A DNA stretch of 64,000 nucleotides, from NCBI GenBank assembly GCA_963703945.1, contig CAVPGM010000028.1, forward strand, positions 1-64,000. The letters are read 5' to 3'. How positions within the stretch are numbered: the stretch's first letter is position 1; every line of letters starts with the position of its first letter. The notes beneath the pieces were generated by a model. That model worked only from the letters and a program-made list of their open reading frames with translations. It was not told where the DNA came from and did not search any database. The stretch is from JALORV01 sp963703945. GTDB lineage: Bacteria > Pseudomonadota > Gammaproteobacteria > Burkholderiales > Burkholderiaceae_F. A program made the position numbers and the translations under genes. Below are positions 18,528 through 27,437 of this stretch, one piece after another.

Positions 18528-19039
18528 GGGACCTCCGTTTCGTCGGAAGCGACTGTACCGACCGCGTCCTGTCGCCGCTTCTCCGAAACTGCGATCGTGA
18601 GGTCGGGCCGGTGCGCGGCGCTGACGATGCAGGCCGGCACGGGCTCGAGCTCGTGCGGAGCGGTCTTCTCGCGCGCCCGGAGCTCACCCGGGCTCTTGCC
18701 GGTGATGTCGCGGAAGGTGCGCCCGAACGTTCCGAGGCTCGACCAACCCGTCTGGAACGCGATCTCGGTGATGGACAGGTCGGTGTCGCGGAGCAGCGCC
18801 GTCGCGCGCTCGATGCGCCGCGTGAGCAGGTAGCGGTGCGGGGGAACGCCGAAGGCTTCCTTGAACGCTCGCGCGAAGTGAGCCTCGGAGACGCCGCTCA
18901 CGCGCGCCAGCCGCCGGACGGGCCACTCCTCGTGCGAGGCGGCGTCCATCCGGTCCTTCGCGCGCAGCAGGCGGCGCAACAGCGCGGGGTCCTGGCTTGT
19001 GTGCCCTCGTCCTTGTTTGCTCCCGAGCCCTGTTCCCAT
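18524..19039 (-). CDS. AraC-family transcriptional regulator
   Basis: 171 residues. The double helix-turn-helix of AraC/XylS spans about residues 35-120 (RRLARVSGVSEAHFARAFKE; LSITEIAFQTGWSSLGTFGR) and ends with the family signature FRDITGKSPGELR. There is no large N-terminal sensor domain; a ~50-residue tail (VSAAHRPDLTIAVSEKRRQD) follows the HTH. It overlaps the VOC gene by 4 bp, an AraC-VOC pairing seen in many proteobacteria, and probably controls its own operon. Confidence 0.86.
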   Translation of the reverse strand: MGTGLGSKQGRGHTSQDPALLRRLLRAKDRMDAASHEEWPVRRLARVSGVSEAHFARAFKEAFGVPPHRYLLTRRIERATALLRDTDLSITEIAFQTGWSSLGTFGRTFRDITGKSPGELRAREKTAPHELEPVPACIVSAAHRPDLTIAVSEKRRQDAVGTVASDETEVP

Positions 19040-19288
19040 GAGCGACCGATCACGTGTCCTCGTCGAGGCTCGTAGCCCTGCATCACCCCGAGCGCTTCGT
19101 CTATGGATATGGGGAGATTGTCCATCCGATCCAATGATCGCATCGGACAGTGCAATGACTGCTCTACTTCGAGGTAGCGCTTTGATCTGAATGTCCGCAA
19201 TTGAGCCGCGACCCGTCAGGGCTTTACTTCAGCCGCTCCGCGGCTCTTCGCTCCCGAAAGTGCCTCGCCACTATCGCTTCATGGAGTC

Positions 19289-20890
19289 TCACTGTAGATT
19301 CCTTGGCACCGCGAAAATGTAGAGCTGACCGCCCTCGACGAGTTCCGCGTCGCCGGCATCGTAGTGCGCCTGAGTGACGCCAAGGTAATAGCGATACCCG
19401 CGCCGTGCCCACGGAATCCTCGCGTCGACGTCGTCGTCACCGTCGGCGCGGCGCTCCTGCTCCCACCCGAAGCGATCCCATTCCTGAGGCTTGCTGCGCA
19501 AAAGGTGCGTGATCTCGATCACTCCCGAGGATTCTTCGTCTTGATTGAACGGCGGCGTCGGCGTGGCAAATCGCTGCGGGTCGTGCTTCGCCACTTCGAC
19601 CAGCCGGCGGCTCGTCGGATAGAACTTCCAAATTCGCGCGAGGTGCGCCTGATTGCCCGGGTCTTCCATCAGGATCAGATTGCCGTCGCCATCGACCGTG
19701 ATGTTGTCGAACATCTGCTCCGGCCCGGTGCCGTCAATCAGTTGATCGATCACACCACCCTGGTCCGGACGGCGGATGTCTTTGAACGTGAGGCGATAAA
19801 GGCGCGAACGAGCGATCGTCGTCCCGCTGCCGTCCTTGGCGCTGTCGAAACGGTCGGTCGTCACGAAGTAGTACACGTTCGGATTCCTGGTGTCCCAGGC
19901 ACCGTCCTCCGGCCGCAGGAATTCGGTAACCGCGGCGGCAGCGCTCACCGCCTGCAGCTGCGCGCCGGTCATGGCCTTTACGTCCTGGAACGCATGCAGC
20001 GTGAACGGTGTGCCGTTCGGAATGCCGGGGCCGCGGGTAGCGGCCGAAGGGACGTCTTCCTGCGCGAAGCCCTGAACCTTGACGCCGTACAGCCAGCCAC
20101 CGGTCAGACCCGCCTTTTCGATCTCATCTCCGCTCGCCTGTTTTTCGCCGACATAGACATAGAGCTGACCTTGCGTGGAGTCGTCCTGCCCGATCACCAC
20201 CGTCTTGTCCTGTTCGAAGGGGCTTGCCACGGAGTTCTCCCACGAGAACTTGCCGAGCGAGGGGAGTTCGTAACTCATTGCGGCGTTCGGTCCGGTGACG
20301 ATATGGGCGAACGCGCGCCCTTCGTTGCCCACTTCTTCGCCGTTCATGAAGATGCGGCCCGGATAGCCCTTGCCCGTCTTGCGGTTGTAGAACGCGGTCG
20401 CGGCCGGCAGGTCGGCCGAGCAAAGCCGCCCCCACGGACGTGTCGCCGGCTGATAGCTTCCCGTCGCCGCATTCCACTCCAGCACCTGCTTCGCCAGATC
20501 GCCCCCATGCAGCACAGCGAGATCCGACTTCCGCACAATCCACTCCGACACGAACGCGCCCGCAAAACCGTGGCGACGGACTACGCCGTTGCTCGCACCG
20601 ATCTCATGATTCATCAGCACCGTGAACGTGCCGTCACGGTTGTCGTAGGCGCCCAGGCCGTCTGGAATTCCGACCATTCGGTACCGCGCCGTCGATCCGG
20701 GCTTTTCGTTCACCGAGTCGCCCACCGTGAGCAAGGAGATGACCTGCACGCTCCCCGGCACATTGACCACGTAGGGTGTTGCCGAACTCGTCGGCCCCTT
20801 GATCGTCTCGGCAATTGCTGACGTGCTCACGGTCAGCGCGAGCGAAATGGACACAGCGATGACGTCTTGCGCGCAGCAAGGGAACTTCAT
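19289..20890 (-). CDS. PhoX/DUF839-like exported protein
   Basis: 533 residues from ATG 20890, preceded by GGAGAAAGC. Signal peptide MKFPCCAQDVIAVSISLALT ending at SAIAET. The mature protein is a DUF839/PhoX-type beta-propeller: YRMVGIPDGLGAYDN, TVLMNHEIGA, FMNGEEVGNEGRAF, LYVYVGEKQASGD, and a late segment DNITVDGDGNLILMEDPG. PhoX enzymes are Ca/Fe-dependent secreted phosphatases, but many DUF839 proteins are uncharacterised, so phosphatase activity is a guess. It may be co-transcribed with the small gene 142 bp upstream. Confidence 0.82.
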   Translation of the reverse strand: MKFPCCAQDVIAVSISLALTVSTSAIAETIKGPTSSATPYVVNVPGSVQVISLLTVGDSVNEKPGSTARYRMVGIPDGLGAYDNRDGTFTVLMNHEIGASNGVVRRHGFAGAFVSEWIVRKSDLAVLHGGDLAKQVLEWNAATGSYQPATRPWGRLCSADLPAATAFYNRKTGKGYPGRIFMNGEEVGNEGRAFAHIVTGPNAAMSYELPSLGKFSWENSVASPFEQDKTVVIGQDDSTQGQLYVYVGEKQASGDEIEKAGLTGGWLYGVKVQGFAQEDVPSAATRGPGIPNGTPFTLHAFQDVKAMTGAQLQAVSAAAAVTEFLRPEDGAWDTRNPNVYYFVTTDRFDSAKDGSGTTIARSRLYRLTFKDIRRPDQGGVIDQLIDGTGPEQMFDNITVDGDGNLILMEDPGNQAHLARIWKFYPTSRRLVEVAKHDPQRFATPTPPFNQDEESSGVIEITHLLRSKPQEWDRFGWEQERRADGDDDVDARIPWARRGYRYYLGVTQAHYDAGDAELVEGGQLYIFAVPRNLQ

Positions 20891-21032
20891 GCTTTCTCCT
20901 GAGTAGCGGAGGCAAGATAAGGGCGCGCCATGACCGGTGCGTGAACGCAGCAGGATGGACGCACGGCCGCGCGCCGTGACATGCGCCTTTCGCGCTACGG
21001 CAGCGACTCTCCTCGCTGCGCGGCGTGAGGTT

Positions 21033-21302
21033 TCAGCGGCCCGGATCCTGAACTGGGATACCACCACTGAGGTTCACTCCGATACTGGGCGAACGCTCCC
21101 CGTAGGCGCACAAATCGGCCAGAAGTTTGTGCAAGTTGGCGATAGCTCCTTCGTGCGCGCTAAGGTTGACAGCGTGCTTACGCAGTTCGCGCAGCTCGCT
21201 TACCAGTTGCAACACATCGCGGGGATAAAGCTTGACCTTGCCGTCCTTGTCCGCCTCGACGCTGCACACTGCTTCCAACGCGTTCAGCTGTTCGTCGGTC
21301 AT
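21033..21302 (-). CDS. Small helical hypothetical protein
   Basis: 89 residues from ATG 21302, preceded by GGAGGCGGCG. Begins MTDEQLNALEAVCSVEADKD and has a helical centre (LQLVSELRELRKHAVNLSAHEGAIANLHKLL) and a flexible tail. Soluble and acidic. I do not recognise a family. The frame stays open far upstream because it is antisense to the protease gene; the strong ribosome-binding site marks the real start. Confidence 0.65.
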   Translation of the reverse strand: MTDEQLNALEAVCSVEADKDGKVKLYPRDVLQLVSELRELRKHAVNLSAHEGAIANLHKLLADLCAYGERSPSIGVNLSGGIPVQDPGR

Positions 21303-21602
21303 CGCCGCCTCCGATAGACACTCTGGAAGAACATGAAGTCTGGGTAGTAACGTCAGAATCACTATAACCGCGCCCGACGCGATGGGCCGTTCGGCCCTAG
21401 TCTCCGTCGGCACCTGCGATGGTTTCAGGCGTCGCGGTACCAGTCCTTGAGCAGCCAGGTCGCTTGCGCCGAATGGCCCAGATCTTGCACCCAGACGCCG
21501 CGACCCCAACTTCCAAACGCGCGGGGTTCCCCTGCCCGATCGGGGGATGCGACTTGCGCGCGCTCGCGGCACAGTCGCTGCCATCATTACGCGGAGATTC
21601 AG

Positions 21603-22529
21603 ATGACTCGTCCCGACACGGCTGCACTGACTGCCTGGTCCGATCAACTCGCGGCGCTGGCCGAACATACGGCTGCCAGCGTTGTCGCCGTCCACGTCGG
21701 CCGGCATGAATCCGTGTCCGGCACGCTGTGGCGCCCGAACGTGATCGTCACCGCAGCGCACGCACTGCGACGATCGCACGACATCAGGCTGACGCTGCCC
21801 GACGGGTCGAGCGCCCTGGCGTCGCTCGCGGGCGCAGACGGCTCGACCGACCTGGCCGTGCTGCGGATCGAGGCAACGAACACCGTGCCGATCGAATCGC
21901 GCGACGCCTCGGCCGTCAGAACGGGCCACTGGGTCATGGCGGTCGCGCGCAACGCGGAAGGCGTCGTCACCGTCGACCAGGGGCTGATCGGCCGCGTGGG
22001 TGGCGCGTGGCAAACCTGGCGCGGCGGTCGCATCGACCGATTGCTGCGACTGGACGGCGCACTCGGCGCGAGCTTCGCCGGCGCGCCGATCATCGCCGCC
22101 GACGGCGCTGCGATCGGCGTCGGCACACCAGCGCTTGCGCGCGGTTTCGGCATCGTCGTGCCGACGTCGACCGTCAACCGCGTCGTCGACGAGTTGCTCG
22201 CAAAGGGCCGAATCGCGCGCGGCTATTTTGGTATCGGCACGCAGCCCGTCGAGCTGCCGAGCGCGCTCGTGAAGCAGCTGGAACTTGACGATGGACATGG
22301 CCTGCTGATCACGTCGATCGCCGAGGACAGCCCGGCGGCCGCGGCCGGCCTGCTGATCGGCGACGTGTTGCTGGAGATCGATGGCCATCGCGTCTGCGAC
22401 GTCGACGACCTGTACGCCGCTCTCGGCGGCGACCGCGTCGGCCGGTCGATCACCGTGGCGATCGTGCGCGCCGGAGTGCGCGTCGAGAAAAGCGTCACCG
22501 TGGGCGAACGGCCGCGGATGCACTGTTGA
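21603..22529 (+). CDS. Trypsin-like S1C serine protease with PDZ domain
   Basis: 308 residues from ATG 21603 (MTRPDTAALT), GGAG upstream. Protease part: SGTLWRPNVIVTAAHALRRS has the catalytic His in TAAHA; GSTDLAVLRIE gives the Asp. The segment where the catalytic Ser would sit reads GALGASFAGAPI (in place of GNSGGP), so Ser is present but in an unusual GASFAG context and activity is uncertain. The C-terminal PDZ (about 220-300) has GLLITSIAEDSPAAAAGLLIGD and LLEIDGH. No signal peptide, unlike DegP. Its stop overlaps the start of the LuxR gene, implying a functional pair. Confidence 0.8.
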   Translation: MTRPDTAALTAWSDQLAALAEHTAASVVAVHVGRHESVSGTLWRPNVIVTAAHALRRSHDIRLTLPDGSSALASLAGADGSTDLAVLRIEATNTVPIESRDASAVRTGHWVMAVARNAEGVVTVDQGLIGRVGGAWQTWRGGRIDRLLRLDGALGASFAGAPIIAADGAAIGVGTPALARGFGIVVPTSTVNRVVDELLAKGRIARGYFGIGTQPVELPSALVKQLELDDGHGLLITSIAEDSPAAAAGLLIGDVLLEIDGHRVCDVDDLYAALGGDRVGRSITVAIVRAGVRVEKSVTVGERPRMHC

Positions 22530-23175
22530 CCGTGAACACGCGCGTGGCCATCGTCGTTGCAGCGCCTCTGGTGCGCGACGGACTCGTCGCCATGGTGCGG
22601 GCGAGCACCGAGCTGGCAGTTGGTCTGGCGCGGCGGAGTCGATCGCGGCGTGGCTCGAGCATGGCGGTCGTGGTGCCGACGTTCTGCTGGCGCAGCCCGA
22701 TGCGGATGATCCGACGCTCGACGCCCTGCTTGCGACGGCACTGCCTCTGGTCGTGCTGACCGATCACGACTCTCAGGTTGATGCGGCACTTTCCAGTGGC
22801 GCCACCGTGTTGCCGACCGCGGCGAGTGCCGGGGCGATCGTCGCCGCGATCGAAGCCACGGTCGCGGGCCTGATCGCGCTCGCACCTGCGCAAGCGTCGG
22901 CGCTCGTTGCCCGCACGCAGGTGACGTCGCGCCGCCCGGCGCAACAGGTCGAGCCTCTGACACCGCGTGAACTCGAAGTGCTGGACTTGCTCGCACGTGG
23001 GCTTGCCAATCGCGCAGTCGCCGCCCGCCTGCAGATCTCGACGCACACCGCCAAGTTCCACGTCGGGCAGATCCTCGCCAAACTCGGTGCCGTCACGCGC
23101 GCACAAGCCGTTGCGATCGGGCTGCGCGACGGTCTGGTCGACCGGTCCTCAATTACCGAGTATCAACATCCCTGA
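22526..23175 (+). CDS. LuxR/NarL-type transcriptional regulator, one frameshift
   Basis: About 215 residues. The start is taken as TTG 22526 (overlapping the protease stop); GTG 22532 is an alternative. The N-terminus MNTRVAIVVAAPLVRDGLVA is a degenerate receiver; after a shift near 22,625 it continues ESIAAWLEHGGRGADVLLAQ and LPLVVLTDHDSQVDAAL. The phospho-acceptor Asp is not evident, suggesting a phosphorylation-independent receiver. The C-terminal HTH is standard: LTPRELEVLDLLARGLANRA, RLQISTHTAKFHVGQILAKL. Overlap with the S1C protease gene suggests the two act in one response. Confidence 0.8.
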
Positions 23176-23196
23176 CGTCGCGCGTAGCGGCGATCT

Positions 23197-23358
23197 TCAC
23201 GTTGGGCAGCCGGTATATCGCCTCACGGCGGCGTCGAAGTCAATGTGAACAGCGACCTCGGCGTTGGCTTGTGTGGAATCTGTGTGCTCTGTCGAAGTGC
23301 CCCGCACTAAACCAAGGGCGATCGCAACCAGGCTGGCCGTGATCAGGAATTTCGTCAT
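23197..23358 (-). CDS. Very small exported protein
   Basis: 53 residues from ATG 23358, with GGAGATATACCG before it. The N-terminus MTKFLITASLVAIALGLVRG is a signal peptide or single membrane anchor; the rest (STQANAEVAVHIDFDAAVRR) is short and polar. It is followed upstream by the DUF1127-like gene in the same direction, 39 bp away, so the two may form an operon. Function unknown. Confidence 0.5.
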   Translation of the reverse strand: MTKFLITASLVAIALGLVRGTSTEHTDSTQANAEVAVHIDFDAAVRRYTGCPT

Positions 23359-23397
23359 CGGTATATCTCCGAGAACTGGTTGATACCGCTGGCTCGA

Positions 23398-23643
23398 TCA
23401 ACGGCGGTCGCGCTCCGCCACAGCGCGGTCGATCAGCCAGTCCGGCGCTCCAATGTCTTTCAGCATGTGCACGTTCATGTTGGCGAAGACATCGGGCAAT
23501 CGACTGTCGCGGGTCCGGTGTTGGCGCAATGGCGCTAGGCGCGCGCGCTGGACGACACTCCATGCTTCGCCGATCCAGACGAAGGTGCGCTGGATCAGGG
23601 GCGGATACAGGGCGGCGGCAGGCCGGGAAGAAGAGAGTTCCAT
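23398..23643 (-). CDS. DUF1127-like small protein
   Basis: 81 residues from ATG 23643, preceded by GGAGTCCCC. The C-terminal part NVHMLKDIGAPDWLIDRAVAE matches the DUF1127 (YjiS-like) signature LxxRMLKDIGL. Such small basic proteins have been tied to RNA binding and phosphate/carbon metabolism in alphaproteobacteria; the role here is unknown. Divergent from the LysR gene, with an inverted repeat in the shared promoter region, so it is a likely LysR target. Confidence 0.75.
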   Translation of the reverse strand: MELSSSRPAAALYPPLIQRTFVWIGEAWSVVQRARLAPLRQHRTRDSRLPDVFANMNVHMLKDIGAPDWLIDRAVAERDRR

Positions 23644-23672
23644 GGGGACTCCAATCCAAAGCACAGTGACGT

Positions 23673-23745
23673 TGGTAAGCGTATGAGCCCAGACTACGGA
23701 CCGGAATCAATTTGTTTTGGCCATATTGGTCAGTTATGCTTACCA
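23673..23745. promoter_or_regulatory. Inverted repeat TGGTAAGC ... GCTTACCA in divergent promoter
   Basis: Perfect 8-bp arms (23673-23680 and 23738-23745), extending imperfectly to about 12 of 17 positions, 57 bp apart, one arm on each side of the gap between the DUF1127-like and LysR genes. It fits a two-site LysR operator for autorepression and target control. Confidence 0.45.
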
Positions 23746-23747
23746 GC

Positions 23748-24689
23748 ATGTCGCGCCTGCCTCTGAATACCCTGCCCGCGTTCCGCGCGGTCGCGGAACT
23801 GCAAAACCTGCGAGCCGCCGGCGAGGTCCTGCACCTGACGCACAGCGCAGTCAGCCAGCAGATTCGTGGGCTTGAAGAGCAACTTGGCTTCGAGCTGTTC
23901 GAGCGACGCGGACGCCGCGTGCTGCTCAATCCAGCCGGCGAAGCGTTACTGCGCAGCGTGCAGACCGCGCTGGCTCAGCTCGACGATGGTGTCCAGGCGG
24001 CTGGCGCCGCGGCCGGCGGTTCGGCCCAGCGGCTGCGCGTGACCATGCTGCCGTCGTTTGCGCAGCGCTGGTTGCTGCCGCGTATGGGCCGATGGCGTGA
24101 ACGCCATCCCGACCTGGCCCTCGAGATAGAGGCTTCGCCTCAGTTGATCGACCTGCAACGTGAGGGCTTCCACGCCGCCGTGCGCCAGGGCCGCGGCCCA
24201 TGGGCAGGGCTGGAATCGGAACAGCTGTTCGAATCACCGGTACCGCTGATCGTCGTCGGCTCGCCGTCGGCTGCGCGTCGATTGCTGGGTGCTCAGCCGG
24301 AGGCGCTGGCGCGCGAGCCCCTGCTGGGGTACCGCGAGCTGTGGGAACATTGGTTCAAGGCTGCCGGCTTGCGCATCCGGGTGACGTCGGTGGCGGATTT
24401 CAACGATGCGGGACTGATGTTCCAGGCCGCGGAGCAGAACCTCGGACTGGCGATAGGCCGAGAGCTTCTGGCGGCGGACGCACTGTGCGACGGACGCCTC
24501 GTCCAGCTGTCGCCTCTCACGGTGACGTACGAGCACGCGACTTCCTACCATCTCGTCTACCCGCCAAACCTGCGCGAGTGGCCGCCACTCGTGGCATTGC
24601 GAAGTTGGTTACATGACGAGTTGAAACGCTCCAGCAAGGACCTGCGTGCAGCGTACGCAAAGCGACGCTCGAAGACGCCACCAAGGTGA
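23748..24689 (+). CDS. LysR-family regulator, GcvA type
   Basis: 313 residues from ATG 23748 (MSRLPLNTLPAFRAV); ATG 23736 is an alternative but overlaps the right operator arm. The N-terminal winged HTH matches GcvA-like proteins: LPAFRAVAELQNLRAAGEVL, LTHSAVSQQIRGLEEQLGFE, LFERRGRRVLLNPAGE. The remaining ~200 residues form the periplasmic-binding-like effector domain. No Shine-Dalgarno sequence is evident. Divergent from the DUF1127-like gene and convergent with the 24704 gene. The effector is unknown. Confidence 0.88.
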   Translation: MSRLPLNTLPAFRAVAELQNLRAAGEVLHLTHSAVSQQIRGLEEQLGFELFERRGRRVLLNPAGEALLRSVQTALAQLDDGVQAAGAAAGGSAQRLRVTMLPSFAQRWLLPRMGRWRERHPDLALEIEASPQLIDLQREGFHAAVRQGRGPWAGLESEQLFESPVPLIVVGSPSAARRLLGAQPEALAREPLLGYRELWEHWFKAAGLRIRVTSVADFNDAGLMFQAAEQNLGLAIGRELLAADALCDGRLVQLSPLTVTYEHATSYHLVYPPNLREWPPLVALRSWLHDELKRSSKDLRAAYAKRRSKTPPR

Positions 24690-24703
24690 TATGGCAACGC
24701 TGC

Positions 24704-25468
24704 TCAGGCTGCGCGGTACCGGCGAGGTCTCAGCCGAGCCTTGAAAGGCGTTCGCAGCCACACGACAAGCCCGCTCAGGGTCAAGCCGATCGCCGGCCAT
24801 AGCAGCCACCGCCACGGCCTGCCACCCGCGCGCAGCACTTCGACGTCCTGCACGTAGATCGTTTCACACGCCCCGTTGCCGGTGTCGTCGCGTGTAAGGC
24901 TTGTGCCTCGCTTGAACGCGAAGCCGTGGTTGTGCGCGTACTCGGAGAGCGAGCCGCGGATGCGCACCTGATCACCGATCTGCACGTCACGAAGCTTGGA
25001 AACGATCGACGGACGATCGGCAAGCAGGTGATTGTTCGAAAGAGCCCGCATCGAAAAGAGGCGCCACCTTTCCGACGATGAAGTCTCGACGTTGCAGACG
25101 AACTGGCCGCTCGAATAGTTCAGCCCGACATAGCCACCACGTTCCACGTTCTCGGCGAAGACAACACACAGATCGACTACGTTGAGGTGATCGTTGGATG
25201 CCTTGTGGATCCAGTCCCACCAGGTGTCGGAGTCGTGGTTGCTGACGACCAAGCCCCAGATCTCGTAGTCGGCCACCGGCTTGACCGTGTAAGTGACGCC
25301 GCCGACCGTGGTATCGAACGGCACAGCCTGCGTGGGGCCCTGCACCGGTTCGCGGCGCAGATCCGGCAGCAATTGGGCCGGACCGGGCAGCGCGTGCCGG
25401 AGCAGCAGCGAGGCCGTCACGAGAGCGGCGCCCACCGCCATCAATATCCCTCCAAGGCGAGCCTGCAT
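24704..25468 (-). CDS. Membrane-anchored hypothetical protein
   Basis: 254 residues. N-terminal membrane helix (LGGILMAVGAALVTASLLL), a central soluble domain of about 170 residues with YTVKPVADYEIWGLVVSNHD, WWDWIHKASNDHLNVVDLCV, and LRDVQIGDQVRIRGSLSEY (an OB-fold-like strand pattern), then a second helix (LLWPAIGLTLSGLVVWL) and a basic tail. The layout suggests a periplasmic domain held between two helices. I recognise similar uncharacterised proteins but no function. Stop codons of this gene and the LysR gene are 14 bp apart. Confidence 0.72.
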   Translation of the reverse strand: MQARLGGILMAVGAALVTASLLLRHALPGPAQLLPDLRREPVQGPTQAVPFDTTVGGVTYTVKPVADYEIWGLVVSNHDSDTWWDWIHKASNDHLNVVDLCVVFAENVERGGYVGLNYSSGQFVCNVETSSSERWRLFSMRALSNNHLLADRPSIVSKLRDVQIGDQVRIRGSLSEYAHNHGFAFKRGTSLTRDDTGNGACETIYVQDVEVLRAGGRPWRWLLWPAIGLTLSGLVVWLRTPFKARLRPRRYRAA

Positions 25469-25629
25469 ATTCGCGGCAACCTGCGCTGATCAGCACAACA
25501 TGAGGTGTTCGGTATCGATCGATTTTGCCATCAGCAAGGTGTGCCCGGTGCCGCTAGAAGCGCTCGAATAGGACCGCGCTTATGTGCCTGCGTGCGATAC
25601 TTGCGGCACGGGTTAGCCGGTCTGCTGTC

Positions 25630-25939
25630 ATGTCCTATCGGCGCGTTGCACTCCACACTTTGCTTGCGCTCCTGCTGGTGCTTTCTCAGCAGCGGGCCAT
25701 CCTGCACGCGCTGTCGCACGGTCTCGGGGTCGTCGCGCAGGCCCAGGGGACTCCGCACGAACAATCCTGCGACGAGTGCGTCGCCTTTGCCGGCCTGGAC
25801 AACGCCGCCGCAAACTGGGATTCGATTCCGCCGCCAGACGTGGGGTGCCAAGGAACTGCCGGGGATTGCGGTCGTCCTTGAGTCTGACCGTGACCTCGAT
25901 CTCGCATACCTGAGCCGCGCGCCTCCCCTGGTCTCCTGA
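25630..25939 (+). CDS. DUF2946-like small membrane/exported protein, frameshifted
   Basis: About 103 residues. ATG 25630 opens MSYRRVALHTLLALLLVLSQ, followed by HALSHGLGVV and the cysteine pair CDECVAFAG, typical of DUF2946. A single-base shift near 25,840 is needed to reach the expected C-terminus YLSRAPPLVS. DUF2946 proteins often sit beside metal-uptake genes; the CxxC and histidines could bind metal. It lies 161 bp upstream of the ZrgA-type gene on the same strand. Confidence 0.62.
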
Positions 25940-26100
25940 AGCTCGTGTGCGCCCTTCGCGCGCATTCGCAACACGCTTTGGTATGGCCCGCATGCGCTGA
26001 TTCCTCAGCGACCGCCGAGTTGATCCCGGCGGCACGCACCGGCTCCAGCTCGTCGTCGGCCATCGCCTGAGATCGAGACACTGGCAAGGAGCTTCGCCTC

Positions 26101-26688
26101 ATGATTCTTGTTCACAAACGTCCAACGGCCTGGACGGGCGCCCTGGCACTGTGCATCGCGTGCGGCTGGCCGCATGGCGCCTCAGCCGAAGAACCCGGTG
26201 CCCACGTACACGGCGTGGCCGAAATGCGGATCGTGATTGACGGTTCGCGGCTCGAGATCGCGCTGGAGACTCCGCTCGATAACGTCCTTGGCTTCGAACA
26301 CGCGCCGCGAGACGATCGGCAGCGCGACGCCGTGCGCGCCATGGCGGCAAAGCTGCGCACGCCGCAGATGTTCCTGCCCTCACCCGCGGCGCGCTGCAAG
26401 GCCGTGTCGACAAAGCTCGAATCCGCAGTCCTGCCGGCGGCATTGCTGGGCGAGGCTGGTCCCGCGGTGGCCCCGGCGCCCGCGCAGCCCGCAGCAAAAG
26501 AGGAAGTGCATGCGGACCTCGATGCCACGTTCACCTGGAACTGCGACGCTCCGGCGCAACTCAAAGGGCTGGACACGGGGTTGATGCAAGCATTCCGTGG
26601 ACTCCGTCAGGTCAATGTGCAGGTGGTCGGCCCGGGGGGCCAGTCGGCAACCCGGTTGAAACAGGGCCAGAGGAGCCTCGCGTGGTGA
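26101..26688 (+). CDS. zrgA: ZrgA-family (DUF2796) zinc-linked exported protein
   Basis: 195 residues, ATG 26101 with AAGGAG upstream. Signal peptide ends near GASAEE; the mature start AHVHGVAEMRIVIDG is the DUF2796/ZrgA hallmark (AHxHGxAxLxVxxxG), followed by LEIALETPLDNVLGFEHAP. The C-terminal half has the expected single-Cys strand TFTWNCDAPAQLKGLD and a final LFxxFxGLxxxxVQ-like segment. ZrgA proteins belong to a Zur-regulated, zinc-associated ABC cluster in proteobacteria. Its stop overlaps the ABC ATPase start. I see no clear Zur box upstream. Confidence 0.86.
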   Translation: MILVHKRPTAWTGALALCIACGWPHGASAEEPGAHVHGVAEMRIVIDGSRLEIALETPLDNVLGFEHAPRDDRQRDAVRAMAAKLRTPQMFLPSPAARCKAVSTKLESAVLPAALLGEAGPAVAPAPAQPAAKEEVHADLDATFTWNCDAPAQLKGLDTGLMQAFRGLRQVNVQVVGPGGQSATRLKQGQRSLAW

Positions 26689-27437
26689 TCGATGCGCTCG
26701 CGTCAGCCGAACCCGTTGCGCAGCCGGCCAGCGCAGCGCAGGCACTGGCGGTCGAACAACTGCTGTTCCGGTGGAACAGAACGCAGCCGGTGTGCATCGA
26801 TATCGATCGCTTCGAGGTCGCCGCGGGCGAGCGGGTTTTCGTCTACGGTCCGAGCGGCAGCGGCAAGAGCACCCTGCTTGGGCTGCTGGGCGGGGTGCTG
26901 CTTCCCGAGCGCGGCAGCGTGCGCGCTCTGGGTGCGAACCTGTCCGCGATGAGTGCGGCTGAACGCGATCGCTTTCGCGTCGATCACATCGGCTTCATTT
27001 TCCAGCAGTTCAATCTCGTGCCGTACCTGACGGTTCTCGACAATGTGCTGCTGCCCTGCCGCTTCTCGGTGCGACGAAGGCAGCGAGCAGGACCCGATCC
27101 GCGGGCTGCGGCATTGCAACTGCTGCGCGCCGTCGATCTGGCGAGCGACCTCGTCGAACGGCCGGTGACCCAGCTTTCCGTCGGCCAGCAGCAGCGCGTG
27201 GCTGCGGCCCGCGCGTTGATCGGTCGACCGGAGATCATCATCGCCGACGAGCCGACGTCGTCTCTCGATGCAGATCGACAGCACCGCTTTCTCGACCTTC
27301 TGCTGCACGAATGCAGGGCTTCGAACGCGAGCCTGCTGTTCGTCAGCCACGATCGACGGCTGGCCGTGCACTTTACGAAGGAACTGGCCTTGCACAGCCT
27401 GAACCGCGCCGCCGACACGGCAGAGGCCGCGGTATGA
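26682..27437 (+). CDS. ABC transporter ATP-binding protein (LolD/MacB type)
   Basis: 251 residues from GTG 26682, with AGGAG 7 nt upstream. Walker A GPSGSGKST (56-64), Q-loop FIFQQFNLVPYLTVLDN, signature LSVGQQQRVAAARALI, Walker B IIIADEPTSSLD and H-loop LFVSHD are all present, so it should be an active ATPase. The QFNLVPYLTVLDNVLLP stretch is typical of the LolD/MacB/FtsE group that works with FtsX-like permeases. Overlaps genes on both sides: ZrgA upstream and the permease downstream (ATGA). Confidence 0.93.
   Translation: MVIDALASAEPVAQPASAAQALAVEQLLFRWNRTQPVCIDIDRFEVAAGERVFVYGPSGSGKSTLLGLLGGVLLPERGSVRALGANLSAMSAAERDRFRVDHIGFIFQQFNLVPYLTVLDNVLLPCRFSVRRRQRAGPDPRAAALQLLRAVDLASDLVERPVTQLSVGQQQRVAAARALIGRPEIIIADEPTSSLDADRQHRFLDLLLHECRASNASLLFVSHDRRLAVHFTKELALHSLNRAADTAEAAV

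Noticed and set aside
19364..20821. 485-codon open frame antisense to the PhoX-like gene
   Set aside because: Arg/His-rich shadow; the opposite strand has a signal peptide, ribosome-binding site and propeller motifs.
26000..26100. Zur box upstream of the ZrgA-type gene
   Set aside because: I looked for an AT-rich GTTATANTATAAC-like palindrome and saw none.
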